From positions 248,225 through 312,224 of the forward strand of contig JAFSGN010000022.1 in assembly GCA_017440805.1 (NCBI GenBank): DNA of 64,000 nucleotides, read 5' to 3'. The position numbers and the translations under genes were made by a program. The notes beneath the pieces are model-generated. The model was not told the origin of the DNA and did not search any database. It saw nothing but the letters and a program-made list of their open reading frames with translations. Shown in pieces: positions 62,130 to 64,000 of the stretch; position 1 is the first letter of the stretch; each line of letters begins with the position of its first letter. Origin of the DNA: Clostridia bacterium (GTDB lineage: Bacteria; Bacillota; Clostridia; Oscillospirales; SIG627).

Positions 62130-62405
62130 ATGAACATCTTGTCTTTTCTGATTATCAGAGTTTTTGATATACTCCTTACCGTGCTTGAGTATCTGATGCT
62201 CATACGGGCGGTTCTTTCATGGATTCCTACCATGTCTGGAAATGTTATTACAGACTTTGTTTATTCCGTTACCGAAATCGTGATAGGTCCTGTAAGAAAA
62301 TTTCTCTCACGAACCGGACTTGTAGGTTCTTTGCCTATTGACTTGTCTTTTATGGCAACCTACCTGCTTTTAATTCTTTTACACAGCATTTTACCAAATT
62401 TTTAA
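62130..62405 (+). CDS. ylmG: YggT family membrane protein
   Basis: The 91-residue product has two membrane helices and the YggT pattern YLMLIRAVLSWIPT and VTEIVIGPVRKFL. These proteins stand next to sepF in Firmicutes and plastids have relatives that affect nucleoid or division; the role in bacteria is unclear. GGCGG lies close before the ATG. Confidence 0.93.
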   Translation: MNILSFLIIRVFDILLTVLEYLMLIRAVLSWIPTMSGNVITDFVYSVTEIVIGPVRKFLSRTGLVGSLPIDLSFMATYLLLILLHSILPNF

Positions 62406-62408
62406 TTT

Positions 62409-63158
62409 ATGGATAACACTCTGCTTAGAAACAAAATCCTCGATGCTGTATACAATGCGCGTGAGAAGTATATGTATTGTGTGTTCGGTTTCTCCGACGA
62501 AAGTGAACAAAGTCTTCTGCACAGCATTATACACTCCACAGGATTCACAGATTATATGTTTTGGGGCGGATACACGGATGCCGAGCGCAAATGCCTCGGC
62601 ATTTTTCCGAGTGTACCCGAAACGGAATATTTTCCCATTTCTTTTATAAAATTCACATCCGACAAGTTTTCTTCACTCACCCATCGTGATTATATGGGGA
62701 AACTTTTAAACGAAGGTGTAAAACGCGATATTCTGGGAGATATTCTGATTATTGACAAGCATTCCGCCTATGTCGCAATATACAATCAGAACAACATGGC
62801 AGACTACCTGTGCAATTCCGTTTCAAAAATCGGCCGTGCAACAGTCAGGTGCCAACTTATGCCGGAAGGATTTATTCCGGATATCACAAAAGCATTTGAA
62901 ATTATTTCTTTCACTGTTTCGTCCCTGAGACTTGACAGTGTAGTGGCAGGTGCAATCCATTCTTCAAGAACAACTGCTCTCAAATTGATACACGACGGAG
63001 CAGTCACATTGAATCATGTCCAGTGTACCAAACCCGACTGTATTATGAAATGCGGTGATGTTTTTTCTGTACACAGGAAAGGAAAATTCGTTCTGCAGGA
63101 AAACGGCGGACTTACAAAGAAAGATAAAACAAGAGTAAATATAAAAAAATATATTTGA
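62409..63158 (+). CDS. ylmH: YlmH-type RNA-binding protein (S4 domain)
   Basis: The 249-residue product has an N-terminal YlmH domain and a C-terminal S4 RNA-binding domain (LRLDSVVAGAIHSSRTTALKLIHDGAVTLN). YlmH has been linked to ribosome quality control in bacilli, and it is a steady neighbour of sepF and divIVA. It follows ylmG by 3 bp. Confidence 0.94.
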   Translation: MDNTLLRNKILDAVYNAREKYMYCVFGFSDESEQSLLHSIIHSTGFTDYMFWGGYTDAERKCLGIFPSVPETEYFPISFIKFTSDKFSSLTHRDYMGKLLNEGVKRDILGDILIIDKHSAYVAIYNQNNMADYLCNSVSKIGRATVRCQLMPEGFIPDITKAFEIISFTVSSLRLDSVVAGAIHSSRTTALKLIHDGAVTLNHVQCTKPDCIMKCGDVFSVHRKGKFVLQENGGLTKKDKTRVNIKKYI

Positions 63159-63179
63159 CCTAACGGAAAGGAAATTATT

Positions 63180-63743
63180 ATGATACCTCCGCACGAATTA
63201 AAAAACAAAACTTTTTCCATGGGATTTCGCGGATACACCCCCGCAGAAGTTGACGAGCACATTGAATTTCTTATAGAGAAATATACCGAACTCTACAAGT
63301 CAAATCTTGAACTTGAAAAGCAACTCTCTTCTGCAAACGAGCGTCTTGAACAACTCAGTGACGAAGAAGAGGCTATCAGAAAAACGCTTGTAAAAGCACA
63401 GAAGGTAGGCGAAGGATTTATCCAGCAGGCTCAGGATAAGGCTGACGGTGTAATTGCACAGATACGAGAACGCAGTGAGGCAATAATTGCCGAAACCGAG
63501 TCAAAAATCGCAGCCGAAAAAGAAACTATTGCAAATCTTAGAAAGTCTGCCGATGAGTTCCGCGAAAAGATATTTGATTTGTATGTTAACCAACTCAAGT
63601 TTATAAAAGAGACCCAAAACGGCGAGTTGCAGGATTTATTATCTGAGATTCCCGAAGGTACAGAACTGAAAAAAGAACTTCTCGACATTGATACAGACAC
63701 TGTATTAGAACCTGAAACAACAACTGAAAACGAAAATATATAA
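63180..63743 (+). CDS. divIVA: DivIVA-family cell division protein
   Basis: The 187-residue product has the N-terminal membrane-binding segment IPPHELKNKTFSMGFRGYTPAEVDEHIEFL and then a long coiled coil (about 30-150) rich in Glu, Lys and Gln. A short acidic tail ends in TTENENI. DivIVA marks curved membranes at poles and septa and, in spore formers, helps anchor the origin at the pole. GGAAAGG lies 9 nt before the ATG. Confidence 0.95.
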   Translation: MIPPHELKNKTFSMGFRGYTPAEVDEHIEFLIEKYTELYKSNLELEKQLSSANERLEQLSDEEEAIRKTLVKAQKVGEGFIQQAQDKADGVIAQIRERSEAIIAETESKIAAEKETIANLRKSADEFREKIFDLYVNQLKFIKETQNGELQDLLSEIPEGTELKKELLDIDTDTVLEPETTTENENI

Positions 63744-63767
63744 TCACGAATAGGAGCAATATAAATT

Positions 63768-64000
63768 ATGGCATCTGAACAAAAAGACTACGCCGGCACA
63801 CTGAATTTGCCGTCCACATCATTCCCGATGCGTGCCAATCTCCCGCAAAAAGAGCCGGAAATTCAAAAAAAATGGGAAGACGGAAAACTTTATGATACTC
63901 TGATGAAAAAGAACGACGGCAAACCTCTTTTCGTTCTTCACGACGGTCCTCCATATGCTAACGGGGATATTCACATCGGACACGCTCTTAACAAAATAAT
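63768..64000 (+). CDS. ileS: Isoleucyl-tRNA synthetase, N-terminal part
   Basis: This gene runs off the right edge; 77 codons are visible. It shows the N-terminal block [17 protein letters not shown], then [23 protein letters not shown], with the class I HIGH motif just at the edge. This pattern and the position after divIVA are usual for ileS. TAGGAG lies before the ATG; no T-box is seen in the short gap. Confidence 0.94.
   Translation, partial: MASEQKDYAGTLNLPSTSFPMRANLPQKEPEIQKKWEDGKLYDTLMKKNDGKPLFVLHDGPPYANGDIHIGHALNKI

Overview
The window is a gene-dense, moderately AT-rich stretch of chromosome from a spore-forming member of the Clostridia. The main evidence is its sporulation genes (spmA-spmB, spoIIR, gerW, a dacF-type carboxypeptidase, a SpoVT/AbrB-type regulator). 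Further support comes from 2-oxoacid:ferredoxin oxidoreductase genes, a Gram-positive ylm/divIVA division cluster and strong TTGACA-17-TATAAT promoters. The species cannot be named from this sequence alone; an uncultured gut-type clostridium is an inference. No phage, CRISPR array or rRNA operon is seen.

Layout. 1-4.4 kb (+): the end of a family-4 uracil-DNA glycosylase, a 385-bp gap holding a promoter and a hairpin array, metK, a small membrane protein and recD2. 4.4-7.7 kb (-): a three-gene anaerobic glycerol-3-phosphate dehydrogenase-like operon behind a strong promoter and an attenuator-like leader. 7.9 kb: tRNA-Leu(GAG). 8-14.8 kb (-): lipoprotein, RlmD/RlmCD-type methyltransferase, leucine-rich-repeat protein, mscL, a G5/3D cell-wall protein and rplM-rpsI. 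15-16.4 kb: a ttcA-like gene with a 541-bp transposon-like element, carrying its own small membrane-protein gene, inserted at its stop codon. 16.4-27.4 kb (-): GH95 glycosidase, OPA-type transporter, phosphatase, proA, MORN protein, serS, spo0J, soj and a noc-like gene. 27.6-33.2 kb: AbrB-type regulator, spmA-spmB, NhaC antiporter, DUF1294 protein and a subtilase that lacks its catalytic Asp.

33.4-40.3 kb (+): a four-gene sugar-phosphate type operon (MDR dehydrogenase, aldolase-SDR fusion, PHP protein, pyridoxamine kinase), purC and spoIIR. 40.3-45.3 kb (-): M50 protease-scpA-scpB-DUF2953-gerW-dacF-rluB. 45.5-50.6 kb: DUF4364 (+), then (-) a P-loop ATPase, a four-subunit 2-oxoacid:ferredoxin oxidoreductase, ispD and ispF. 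50.7-57.3 kb (-): lipoprotein, a degenerate P-type ATPase, rlmB, dapB and dapA. 57.5-64 kb (+): queA, miaA, a HlyD-like protein, ylmE, sepF, ylmG, ylmH, divIVA and the start of ileS.

Most of this is housekeeping. The parts most worth a second look are the small transposon-like element with perfect 8-bp target duplications, the P-type ATPase homologue whose phosphorylated Asp is Asn, the hairpin array in the metK leader, the Asp-less subtilase, and the aldolase operon with a 14-bp perfect hairpin at a start codon.
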